Of a DNA stretch of 64,000 bases, positions 45,981 through 57,705 are shown piece after piece. Both the position numbers and the translations under genes were made by a program. The stretch is from Coptis chinensis (taxonomy: Eukaryota; Streptophyta; Magnoliopsida; Ranunculales; Ranunculaceae): the NCBI GenBank assembly GCA_015680905.1, contig CM027382.1, positions 23,223,501 to 23,287,500 on the forward strand, in the 5' to 3' direction. Positions within the stretch are counted from its first letter, which is position 1; every line of letters begins with the position of its first letter. The notes under the pieces were generated by a model that worked only from the letters and a program-made list of their open reading frames with translations, was not told the DNA's origin and did no database searches.

Positions 45981-47995
45981 TTGTACTTTGTAACTCTGAA
46001 TAACTTAAGAGTATACTGAGAAATAATCCATTACATTAGTTGGTGCATTCAAACTCTCTCCAAGCTAAGATTCATCATACTCCATAGGGGGACTAAAAAA
46101 ACTCCTCATTTGTGCTCCTTTCTCCTTGTTCAGTTATTCATTGCTCTAGAGTCCACCCGATTCAGTGATTCATTAAAAGCAAACTGCGCAAGGACTACAT
46201 AAGGCAACACCAAGATTAACACATTGTTGGTATAAAGGCATAACAGTTTATTTGCTTGTTAGGGTTTCCTATCAAGGAGGTATAGAATAGCTAAGCCAGC
46301 ATAATTGCAAAAGGCAATGCCAAAAGAAATCTAAGATCTTTTTCAGTAAATTACTTAGATCTTAGACATTCACTTGATATTGGTGAAAATTAATTGTCAA
46401 TTTAATTCACCAAAAAGGCACTTTCTTACTTCAAATAAATGGAAATTTAATCATAAAACTCGTGTTCCTTGGTATGCAGATTGAACTGTCTAAGAAATTA
46501 TAGAATCACTAAAGTTGAAGGATCTAATCCTTATTATCTTATTCCTTTAGTGAATTAGATGGTCATATGGACTATGTCCATGGCAAGCGCAAAACAAATA
46601 GAAAAAGTGCATGAAGAAAGCTAGTTCCAATAGTGACTAGACTGTATGAGCACTTAAAAATTATCGTTAGCCCATATACAAAGTCTCTTCCACCCTTTAT
46701 GCAACTACCAACTCCCCACACTTCCCATCTAATTCAAGAATAAGCCATTATAGACACCATATTAGTGCTAGAAGTTTTGATTGAATCCTAGCCCTTCCGA
46801 TACTATCCAAAATACTAAAACCCTCCCCTCAGTCCGAGAGAGGCAACGACGATTGACAATCTTTTATAGAAGTCATAAAAGCCATTTAGTAAAAGTCCTA
46901 TGGAAGGAGTACTCACACATACCTGGCTGATGTTTAATGTGGTAGATCTGTTGGCAACCAAAACAATTGATAGTGGATAATCACTACAACATGGAGGGAG
47001 TTAGAAAATTACATGAACAAAATATAAAGTCATGCCTTGCTTAAACAATAGTGCTGATTGTGTCATGCTCCTGTGGATTACGGACCAGTTCTTGTGTCAA
47101 CGTTTCCTGTCAATTTGTATCATCACATTAGGATTCAAATCCATCAGATTTCACAATTAAAACAAAGTTAAGAAAAACCTGATTTATATAAATGTCATTG
47201 ATATCACTAAAATGATATTCAGTGGTAAAAAATACCTATTTGTTCAAGTCGATATCGACTTTCTCAGAAAGGAGTAATAATACATATTGTATGCCATTCA
47301 ACCTAGGAGAAAAATGAAATATAAGCCCATACCCCTTGCTTAGGGTAAAAATGACAATCTATTGTATTAGCTCAACCCTTCTTATATGAAAAAATAAATA
47401 AATAAATAAATTAACCACACATGTTTATAACCACACATGTTCATATAGGATGACTCAAGTTATAATACCCCTCAATATTTGCGATTGTAAAGAAGCAGTA
47501 GTATTATAAATATTTATAATTTCCTTTAGTGTATTATTAGCAATCCTCGAGTGTCATCTACTACATATAAAAATGTGGCCTCGCACATAAACAAAAGTAA
47601 AGCAACTAACCCATTAGTCCAAAGCTCTTTCACTTTCTTAAATGTATTTACCTGCTAACGAAACTATACTAATCCAACCATATAAATTCAGCCCATTCAC
47701 TTCCTTAAAACTCTGTAAACTATGTTTCGAGTAAATGTTCCTAAGAGCATAACCAACATCACTAATCAAAGCACCCTAAAGACCTTGAACATTGAATGAC
47801 ACTTCAGTTACATCAACAAGTGAACAACTAAACACAATAGGAAGAATAGAAAGCCAGACACTTAACGGGTACCCTTATGTTGCTAGATATTAATGTCATA
47901 CTAAAACATTACAATACTCAATAGTGGTTCCATAGTCCAATTTGAGAATGCAATGTATAAGTTGCCAAATACTAATGTCATGCTAAAACATTTAC
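45981..47995 (-). other. Region with isolated exon-like pieces, no gene identified
   Basis: The minus strand holds short blocks with splice-like borders, for example one ending CATCAGCCAG|gtatgtgt near 46935 and one encoding ETLTQELVRNPQEHDTIST near 47050-47110. None can be matched with confidence. Their strand agrees with the neighbouring gene fragments. Confidence 0.3.
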
Positions 47996-48075
47996 CTTAA
48001 TCAAGTAAATCGCCTCCTCGTAAGACACCCCAACCATCCGGGGAAATCGTCGAAGCTCCAAAGACCCAGTGAGCT
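47996..48075 (-). other. Exon-like fragment (TGSLELRRFPRMVG), unidentified
   Basis: The minus strand encodes TGSLELRRFPRMVGVSYEEA and IYLIK and ends at a good donor (attaag|gtaaatg, border at 47996). The string has a faint resemblance to the start of potato-inhibitor-I proteins (P.LVG..EEA...I), too weak for a call. Confidence 0.35.
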
Positions 48076-49057
48076 CCCACCATTCAGAGTAGTATCCCTA
48101 CTGAATAGACTATCCATTGAACCATCCTAGCTTCACTCAAGATATGGGATTTGAAGAAACTTCATTTGAGACTCAAAAGCAGATAGGGATTGTTTGAAGA
48201 TCTGCATTTTCAGTTTAACATCTTAACTTCTTTCTTATTCAGAGATTTTTTAGCTAAAATTAAATTCTTCTCTCGCATTTGGAGAAGATACAAATGCCAG
48301 ATATACCTAAATAGCTTAGTATGCCTCCGTATAATTTAGTTGTCAAAAAAGAGCACCCAGGAGCTGCCCACTATGTTATGCCGCTATGATAGAGGTTAGG
48401 ATTAATATAGAATCCCTGCTTAAATTGATTGTTCACTGGCCGCAGTTTGAGACCTTCATTTCGACATCTAAGAAAAAATGAAACACGTCCAAATAAATCA
48501 ATGATGGCAAATTATTGGCTCATTGGACTACTTAAGTTGGTACAAATTAAGCATGTCATTGATTGGTTGGTTGTCCTATGCCAGTAACATAAACAATATT
48601 ATTATTCCGCGATTTTAGATTTTAAAGATAAACAATAAGGTATCATTTTTTCAAGACAGACCTGTATGCCTATCAGGTTGGAGTCGACATATGCTCAATA
48701 ATCCAATTAACTTGACGTTTCTTCTACGTTATAGAACACATCCATTTGCCATGATTGTTTTTGCACATCAAATTTCAAGTATTTATAAGTGAACAACTGA
48801 TCTTCAAATGAAGAGAAAAAATAGGAATCCATGCCCGAGAATTACAGTAGATATTAGACTAACAAAAATATTTAAGATGGGTTATTTAAATTTCAAGTAA
48901 ATTTCCCGAGTTTGATAAATTCTTCTGCAAATGATAATTTGTATTTGAGGTAAGGAAGTCTTGAAAGGTTAGACACTAATCATAACAAATAAATGTACTC
49001 TAAATTGACGATAAGTAAAAGTAACATCATTATTTATGCTAAAGAAGCCCAATTCAC

Positions 49058-50198
49058 CTGTGGACCTTCTTTTTCCGTTTGCGGATTGTAATTCTGTGAT
49101 GTACTTCTGACAAATCTGGGTCCAAAGTAGGTTGAGATATCTCCAGTCCTTCTGATTTCATAATTTTCAAGTATCTGTAAGAAAAACACTTAAAATGAAC
49201 CAAAGCTACACTCGTATGCTGTAGAAATGAGTTTCTCAAACATTTTATTTTATTTTATTTTTGACAAATTTCCAAACCAAGAAAGACGTTGAAATCCTTA
49301 GGCCCACCACACACAATTTTGAAGTCCAATAAAATAGTAAATTTAAAATTCAGCTTCAAAATGAAGAGTAATAATAAATAACTAATAAAGCCAAGTCCAT
49401 AGCCACCATAGCCAAAAGTTGGCCCTATGACGCGTTGATTCAATACAATATTTTGATATTTTCAGTCAAATTCAAGAAAGTTGCATGCAATAGTTCAATG
49501 TTTTTGAAAAGGAGTGACTTCTCGCTTCTAAATAGACCCCACACGGAGCAAGAAACACCCTCCCCTTTTAATTATTCCCAACTCCTTTGAGGAACTAAAC
49601 CATGACAGAAAACTTTAGGATAAGAAAATGTTTCAATATCACATTGAAAATATTCCAAACTCTTAATATGTACCTCCCTGGGTGGAAGTTCTCGACTCGA
49701 CTCCTTTCTTCATCCCATATAAATATGTAATCATAGATGGAGACTACACCAAGGTGAAGAAACCGCTTAAAACCACCGCAAAGAAACATAGTATGCAAGA
49801 TCGGGTTTATTATTCTGTTAAGTTGACCATTAATCAAAGTGGTTTGGGCATAACGCTAATTGCATAATACCCTGAAGCTTTCATATTCATCTCCCCAAGG
49901 AGTACTACGGATGAGTTGGAGTTTTACCATTTTGTTTGGTTATGAGCAACGATATGTATGGCCTTGTTACTCCACTCAAGATCTTGCCACCCGTCCACAT
50001 TGCAATCATAGTGGAATAGAATAACAGTGAAATTTTCTGAAAAGAACTGAAATTTATGAGATTAGATGAAAAATCTTTTGCTTTAAATATCCAGCACACT
50101 GATTAAAGAAATACCTTTTGAACAATGGTGTCAATATTTTCCTTCTGTTTAATACCAGCTGAAATTGCTAGTAGATTTCGATGACTTTGATGTTCAAC
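49058..50198 (-). pseudogene. DUF707 family protein, four internal exons of a broken gene
   Basis: DUF707 proteins are plant membrane-anchored, glycosyltransferase-like proteins of unknown role. Exon a (50198-50115) encodes LLAISAGIKQKENIDTIVQK. Exon b (50046-49928) encodes FFSENFTVILFHYDCNVDGW and KAIHIVAHNQTK. Exon c (about 49776-49674) encodes KRFLHLGVVSIYDYIFIWDE and ENFHPG. Exon d (49174-49058) encodes RYLKIMKSEGLEISQPTLDP and HHRITIRKRKKKVHR. Borders of a, b and d are clean GT-AG. At exon c the acceptor reads gcgg where gcag is expected, and a base is missing in the WFAKRF codons. N-terminal and C-terminal exons (e.g. the CTGFVEGMAPVFSR region) were not found. Confidence 0.85.
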
Positions 50199-50944
50199 CT
50201 GAAACGCAAAGGTTGCACACACCATCAGCAAACATAACATAGCCACCAATGATCAGACTGGCATATCTCAGAGAAAAATGAATGTAGAAACAATATGGGA
50301 AATATAAGACTAATAAGAGCGCCAACTGTAGACTGTAAAAATGTCTACCCCTAGTTACCAACACATAACTAAACAGTCCAGAGACTTCGAGGTGTCATTT
50401 GATGATTTCCATATACAGCTCAAACTATTGCCCAATGTCGGAACCTAGAAAAAAAAAAGGAAAAACAGAAAACCTTGAACTTGCATTATTCAATGTGAGA
50501 AGATGATGAAATCTAGAAGGCTTAAAATCGCTTTCACAATCATCAAATAGGATCCCAGTATCTCCGGTCACTACTTACTCTTTATCTTCTCTATATTTAG
50601 GTCTTCATTCTCAAATCCCTGTCTTCCACTTTTTCTCCGGTGAAATTTGTTTTCAAGAATTACTCGAAGTTTCCATGTCCTTAATTGCTTTCATAGTTAG
50701 TTCAGATTAACTGAATTTCCCCCTTCTCCAACCAAATCCATTACTTCCCCCCCTGAAAACAAATGATGTGCAATTGATGAATTCTGAAATTGAATTCAAT
50801 TAGAGATTTAAAAATATGAAATTCATAGAATAGTGTACCTGGTGGGTATGGATGATTGAAATCGAGATTGAACTGAGAACCAATAGTTGAAGCGATAGAG
50901 AGATAACATATCCATATATCTCCCTTAAGAAATCTGAGCTTTTA

Positions 50945-51396
50945 TTTTAATGTAGACATTGTAGAACAACATTGGCATAGCAGCTGCATAGTGAAAGCAG
51001 AAAAGTTAGCATCGTCCAATCACAAGAGTATAGGTTGTCATACACTCATACCCTTGCACTGACCTGTTCCCACGTACAATTTAAAAGGCCACAAGGGGGG
51101 AATCTCACATCGTTCCAGTTAAAGAGCTTCACAAATTCTTCATAAGGAAATAGAACCTATGAATACGCAAAGCAATGAGTTTCTCACTGTTGAAGGAGAA
51201 TACTGTCACTACAAATTCATATAATAACAGTTGGTTACACTTACCTTCTTTATTAGTGGAAATTCTTTAGTAGAATTACCATCACAGTAAGAAGCTTTTC
51301 CACCAATGCTACTGACATCTAATTTTGCACTCAGACCTCCACATTTTCTGAGCTCCTGACATTTTTGTCTGTGACTTGATCTCCAATGCTCCAACC
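50945..51396 (-). pseudogene. UBP15/16-type deubiquitinase, fragment ending at the catalytic Cys
   Basis: This family pairs an N-terminal MYND zinc finger with a USP catalytic domain. Exon a (about 51396-51245) encodes the end of the finger, EHWRSSHRQKCQELRK, then a Ser-rich linker. Exon b (51156-51064) encodes [14 protein letters not shown] and FPPCGLLNC, the start of the USP domain. Exon c (from 50983) encodes CYANVVLQCL, including the catalytic Cys, but a stop follows at once. Four extra bases in exon b (nC-TWEQ where GN-S is expected) also put the Cys codon out of frame. The first Cys pairs of the finger and all the rest of the domain are absent. Confidence 0.8.
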
Positions 51397-52179
51397 GCAA
51401 GTATGAGAGAATGAAGAAACAAAACGATAGCTGCCAACATATTACAAAGATTTGTGTAACACTATTAAACCAAGAATGATGAGGCCCCTTGGTTAACATA
51501 ACAGAAAATTACCAAACTTAATTTTCCCCAATCAAATTAGTCTTCCTAATCCCCAACAAGTAAAGTTGGACACATATTACAATAAACAAAACAATGTGCA
51601 TTAAATTCCTACCATCAAGAAACGAATTTAACAAAAAAGAAAAAAGAAAAAATTACCAATACATAACAGCCTTTGCAAACCAAAACACCTCTTACTACTC
51701 CCAAATTTTCCCACACGCACAAACAAACACCACCATTGCCGCTTTCAACAAAGAATAACACACATTATTATTACTATTATTTTCTTGTTCTTGGAAATTG
51801 GTGTTGCCTAGAAAGTATGAAGAAGCAGTGGTTTTAAGCAAGTGAAGTAATCCAATACCGATTAAAATAGCTGTGAATATGAATTAGAATAATAATGGGT
51901 AAAGATCCAATGCTATACTCATTAATCTTTTCAAGCGAAAGGAACACCCCTGAATTTCAGAAAAGGCATTTATAAAATTTGAAGAAAAATGACAAGTGCA
52001 CGAATGGTGTTTTTTTTTTCCTTGTTCAAGCTAATTGGTTTTGGAGAAAAAAAAGTCAAGATAGGCTTGGGCGAGTTGGCTGATTATCAATTTGTGTGGA
52101 TAGCTTTTTAGCTTATGTTGGGGGTGATTTGTTTTTATGTTTTTTTGTAGCCGAACAATTGAAAAGAGATGATGGAGCT

Positions 52180-52216
<37 letters not shown>

Positions 52217-52419
52217 TAAAGTTCGGGTGGGGTTTTGAGTTTTGACAAAATTTTTTTTTTATCATTTTCTTTTATTTAATTAAGATTGTTACGCGAACAG
52301 TTCTCAAAACTGGGCGTGAATTTGTTTTTTTATGAGCCGAATCATTCTAAAAGCTGAGGTGTCCACCTTAAAAAAAAGGGGGGGGCTGAGGTGACTTCCT
52401 GGGAGCATTCTCAACTACT
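51397..52419. other. No gene recognised; poly-T run
   Basis: AT-rich, with a T-run of about 33 bases near 52182-52215 interrupted once. The earlier exons of the UBP-like fragment would be expected here on the minus strand but were not recognised. Confidence 0.45.
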
Positions 52420-55400
52420 CACTACACCAGAATGGTCAATTTGTAACAGACCAAAACTTTCATTTCTAACGGATATACTCGTTACCAATGTTGTGACGGA
52501 TATAAGCGTTAGTGATCAAGTTATCCGTTACTTTATTTCATTTTATTCTTTAAATTATTTTATAAACATTTTCTAATACTATCTAACGTTAATATCCGTT
52601 AGAAAGCATTTAAAATACAACGAATTTTGTAGTGCAATGGTCGCACAGCTGGTTTACTAGCTGAATGTCCCCAGTTCGATACTAGTAGGCAGCAACACGA
52701 AAAACGTAAGATAAATTTATAATCTTAACTCGACATTCTCGTATGTCCTCTCTTCAGTCTTCACTCCTCTTTCAAACCTGCGTTTCTCATCCAATCAAAA
52801 CCTTTATAATCTTTACCAATTTTTTCGTCACCATCCAAAATCGCAGTGATTCACTTCAACAAAGCAACCTAAAAAACTCAACTTCCCTTCTATTGAAGCC
52901 TTCAATTAACCCTAGATTTGGGTGAATAACTATCCTTCGCTAATGGGGATAAATTATGAACGGAAGAAGAACCATTTCAAGACCCCTATGTTTTTCTCAA
53001 TCCTCAAACACTCGTCCCATCAATTTTTATTTTGTTGTGGTGGCGCATTCGGAGGTAGAAGAAGACATGTTGTCGTGACTCGTGAATGCACTCTCAATGG
53101 TAACTTTATTATCTCCGGTTTTTTTCTTTTTATTGATTCATCATATCTCATTTGTTTGCTTTTGTGTTTTACAGTTTGGTTTTTCTTCTTTGCCATACAA
53201 GAGAACTCCATTAAGTTGGCTCGAGAATCTCTTCACAAGACACTGCATCAATTAAGCACTTTTTTTTATCTGTTTTCAATAGTTATTGTTGGATTTGAAA
53301 TATAAATGTTAAGAAAAATAGTTGCTTTGGGGTTTTCAGTTCTAAGTGAAGTCTATCTAGTTACTAAATAATTAGCTCCTAGGTTTAGCTTATACATACG
53401 GAGCAAAGAAAGTAGTTCAGGTAGTTCTTTCTTAATTCAGGAAATCAGTTGATTTGTGCTTCATGGCTCGTTGGGATTCTTTGGTCATAGTTACTTATGT
53501 ATATTTCTGTAGTGCTAGTTAGAAAATTTGAGCATTTCAGATTTGTCACTCATTAATAATTTTGCATATATGACTATATAGAATATGTTTAAGAGATTTA
53601 ATATCAGTCATGTATATCTTGCCTTGTCATTCATATGTTTCAGGTTACACAATTTCTTTATCATAGTCTTGTATCTTGTTCTAATTGTCATCATATCTTA
53701 AAACTTGCTATGATAAGTTTTCTTGGAATAATGTGATTTTATACCGACTATTGTAGCCTTATTCAATTTCTTCTCATACTCTGTTGGCGATGGTTGGTCA
53801 GTTTTTAGTGCTTTGAATTTTGGTATGCAGGAGAAGTTGAGTGTTTGGGGCAAGTTGTACCATCCAATCTGATGATGTTGGTTGGGGACTACGTAGAATA
53901 TCCTCAACTGCACGGCGGTATGCTTCATGATTCAAGGAAGCTATGAGGATCATTTGACTACAGATGCTTCTCAAGGCATCACTATCTTCCGCTTTTGTTT
54001 AAGTCAACCGTTAGTTTATCTTTTTTTATTTTCTTGATAGTACACTATGCCGGATTAGGAATTTAAAGTCATGATTAACAATGCTAGTCGGTGTCTTTTC
54101 TAACAACGAAATGCATGTGTGTCTTTATTCCTCAAATGCGGTCGTTAATCCATCAAAAACAGTTTGCAGCTTTATAAAGTGAAGGCGAACTAGAATGGAG
54201 GGACCATACTATTTATTAATTGTCCAAATGTGACATTCCCTTCCCTTACCTTGATATCTTCTCGTGGTACACCTACTATCCTAGAGATTGAGTTCTTTTT
54301 CATTTTAATTTTTATATGTAGTTAATTTTATTTAAAAAAAGTGTCGTTGGTGTTGTTCAATTAAGAAATGAAAAACCTAGAAACATGTATACATGTAGTC
54401 ATCCTATTAATATTACATGTAGACACCATTTCTCTTTTTATATTTAAATATTGCTTGTAAAAGTCTAGACGACATTATTTACTTCTTCATTTGTGCTTTC
54501 CTTTTTATTTTTGAGGGTCCTTTTTTGTATTTCAGCTAATAATGCTTAGCACTCACTTCTTGAGTGTTTTAGCTGCGTGGAACTTGCTTTAGCAGCCAGC
54601 CAGCCACAGGTGATAACTTGAACCTCTTTTCGATTACCTTCTATCAAAATTTTCTTGTTGGCTACTCACTACTGAATAGTCTTTTAAATTGGTTGCAGTC
54701 TTACAATGACGTAGTACTATTGCTATATATACATGTTGTGGTGTATGTGTTTGCCCCCAGGGTGTTGTATTGTGAGTTTGTGTCACTGCCTGTTACACTT
54801 GGTATTGTTGTGCTCCTTTTTCCCTGTTAAGTTATTAGAACTCAATCCTTTCTATAACACAATCTTCATGGTTGAGTTTGTCTCCAGATTTGATTTTTTT
54901 TGTCCTGAATTTACTTGTGTAGCAATGCCAAATTGTAGTGCTTCTCTTTTCCTCCTTACATCTTGTATTTTCTTCATATAATGATTAACTTGCATTGGCA
55001 TGTGTTTGGGGAAATTTCTGCCTAGTGGTTTAATTAGTTCTTTCTTATTGCATTTGTGAGGTAATAGTTTTGCTTGTCGTGTATCTTGGTGAGGAATTGT
55101 TTGCGTGGATGTTTGGAAAGCTCAACTGCCTAGGACAGTCATGGCCAGCAATTTTCACTCGTTTTGTTTAGGTATGACTATGATACTATTGTATTCCTTT
55201 CTCCTATATAATTAAAGAGCTTTTACTGTTACTACGGTCTTGGTGTTATGTTTCTTCATCATGATGGCTTGGTATTTTTTTCAAGAGGACCTTGTCACAA
55301 GTTAGTTTTATCCTAATTTCCCTGAGATGAACATTAGAAAAACAACTTCACAATTTTTACGCTGCAAGTTCTACACTAGCACTTCTTAATCTTTCATGGT

Positions 55401-57282
55401 TGGTGATGAACATTAGAAAAATGTCTTTGTTTTCAACAAATAAGGAACACATAATTCTGATTTGATTTTCCGCCATTTGATAGTTTGACTATTTGTTTTA
55501 GAAGAAAAGTTATTGATTTGACTTTAAGGAACTCAAGGGGTCTCTTTCATTGATGTGACCCACTGCATAATATAATCCAAACTGACTGTCGGTCTTAATA
55601 TTTTATATTGGGTCCAACGTAACTAGATTCCCTACTGAAAATACACTTCAAATTTATTCACTTAGTTGTTCACATTTAGTTTTTTTTATCAATGAGTAGT
55701 CATTAATGGGCTTGTTACTTGAGGTTTCTTTTGTGATCAAAATACTTATTGATGATTTGGTGTTTGATTGCAAGCAGGAATCAAACGCAAAGAGTGAGTC
55801 TTTTGGATAGCTTGTCTAGCACTAGCCACAAGGATTGAAGAGAACCAGCCTTACAATTGGTAATTTTTTTTTTTCTCACACTAGTAGAGTAGATAAAAAC
55901 GTATTTTGTTTAAGTGCTTTCCAATTATTGCTGAAATGGAGTTGTGGGAATATGATGGACTGAATTGACTTGGCCCAAGCATATTACATATGCCATATCT
56001 AAGTTTCCACTATCCAGTGGCTCATCAAGAGTAGAATCTACACTACCCCTATACATTGATGGTTGAGATAGATAGAACCTCCTATGATCTATAGAATGTA
56101 TGTGCTTTGTATATCTGGTATGACCAAGAAATTTGATTGTTTGGTTCGTTTTGTGCCGAGACATGTACATACATATACTTAGTTAGCTTTTAGAATCCCT
56201 CCCATAATTATTTGGACTGATGGTACTGTTGTACATATTATCCAATGTGTCGTCCACATTATATACCTTGAAATAGAATATGATTTAGTGTATTTTTCAT
56301 GTGGAGCTATTGATCAAGTTCTTACACTCTTTCTTACTTCTTTTTTTCTTTCTATTTAGTTCTTGGCATTCTGTAAGAGAAAATCATAAATTCATTCTTA
56401 AGAGAAATAAATAAGAAATGAAGAGGGTAGATAATTATATTGATAGGAAATCTTCAGGGCTTGATACTTTGATGTTTTACTTGAGATTGAACTCACTTAC
56501 TATTAAATGATGTTGAGCTAGACTTGCTTGTTAAGTGTTATATCCTATTGTGCTTTTGAATGCAGGTCTTGAGAAAAATCGGCTTCTAGTGGAATTATGT
56601 GCAAGAAAACGGGATGAAATATAATTCTGGTTTGGGGAATCTTTGTGTTTTATTAAAGCATTGTATTACTTAACTATTATAGCCTGTGGATGTACAGAAT
56701 GTTTTGGTTAAACACATGAATTTTGGATGAATGAATAAAATACAATTGAAGTATTGTTTGAAGTTCAGTGTTGTCGTATATTTGTCAAGTTATTTGAATG
56801 GTAGAGTTGGTGTAGTTTGTGGATGAATGGCTTTAGAGGTTTTATACATTTATTACTTGTTTCAATTTTTCTGAAGTTACTCCTAGGAAACATTTTGACC
56901 CAGGATTTTTTTTTTTTTTTTTTTTAGTTGGTAATACCTTTACTAATGGATATTTCCATTACAAAAACAATTACTAATAAACTGACACATATTACTAACG
57001 GATATATATGTGACAGAGCAAATAACTGAAGCACGCCAAATATTACTAACACTTACATCCGTTAGAAGTTACAAATTTAAACGGCTATCAACAGTTGGCT
57101 ATCCGTTATAGAGAATTTTACTAACGGATATAACTGTTACTAAAACTAATTTTGGTAACGGTTGTATCCGTTACTAAATTTGGCCTAAGTGACAGTGACG
57201 CCCCAGAGCTAACGGATATAACCGTTAGTAAAAATATAAGTAACGGATATAGCTGTTGGTAAATGCCTTTTTTGGTGTAGTG
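52420..57282. mobile_element. CACTA (En/Spm) element, 4.86 kb, non-autonomous, with cargo
   Basis: Left end CACTACACCAGAATGG, right end inverted CACTACACCAAAAAAGG, and act on both sides (52417-52419 and 57283-57285), the 3-bp duplication expected of CACTA. Subterminal repeats of TAACGGATAT/CCGTTACTAA type occur inside each end (52470-52600 and 56940-57270), as bound by CACTA transposases. No transposase (TPase/TnpA) sequence is visible. The middle, 52640-56890, looks like ordinary plant gene DNA. A non-autonomous element carrying host sequence is the best reading. Confidence 0.75.
52743..56760 (+). other. Spliced-looking transcription unit inside the CACTA element, unidentified
   Basis: 52743-53099 is less AT-rich, starts with a leader-like CT-rich stretch, and ends at a donor (caatg|gtaact). 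Further acceptor/donor-like borders lie at 53829 (gcag|GAGAAGTTGAG), 54608 (ccacag|gtgata) and 56565 (gcag|GTCTTGAG). The last block runs into a poly-A-signal-like AT-rich end (attaaagc, aataaaa near 56730). Frames inside are short (127 codons at 52922-53305 crosses the donor). No protein family is recognised; it could be a captured gene or a non-coding RNA. Confidence 0.4.
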
Positions 57283-57705
57283 ACTCAGTATTAATGGTCT
57301 TTGCTTTTCAATTTTACGTATAATATATTAGTAAAGCAATGCTATAAAAAAAGACAATTGATATAACTAACTAACTAAATCCTTTTTCTCCACACACTAA
57401 ATTTCAGAGAGTATTAATTATGATAAGTACACGATCCAAAAGTTCATTATCAAGTACTAATCTCAAAGATTATCATGAATCTAATAGTCACAATCTTACT
57501 ATTTTTGTGAGTGTGCAGTGTCCTCATTTAACCAAATTTCTTTCTTGAAAACAAATTTAAAAAAAAAATGGAAATCAATAATTTCCACTATTCAAAGTCT
57601 TACATTATGTGTTCATCTTCCTCTCCATATTACCGCAAGTCTGCAACGTCTCACTTCTTATTTATTTGCATACCACTTTCTTGATTATCAGTTTGAGATT
57701 AAGTA
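57283..57705. other. No gene recognised
   Basis: AT-rich spacer between the CACTA element and the reverse-transcriptase pseudogene. Confidence 0.5.

Noticed and set aside
52420..52634. Short 215-bp CACTA MITE ending TTTTGTAGTG
   Set aside because: The flanking triplets act and caa differ and the right end is CACTACAAAA-type; the end at 57282 gives matching act triplets and a better CACTACACCA terminus.
52640..52700. tRNA-like or SINE-like stretch (agttcgatact resembles a B box)
   Set aside because: The A box is poor and no cloverleaf or A-tailed SINE body is apparent.
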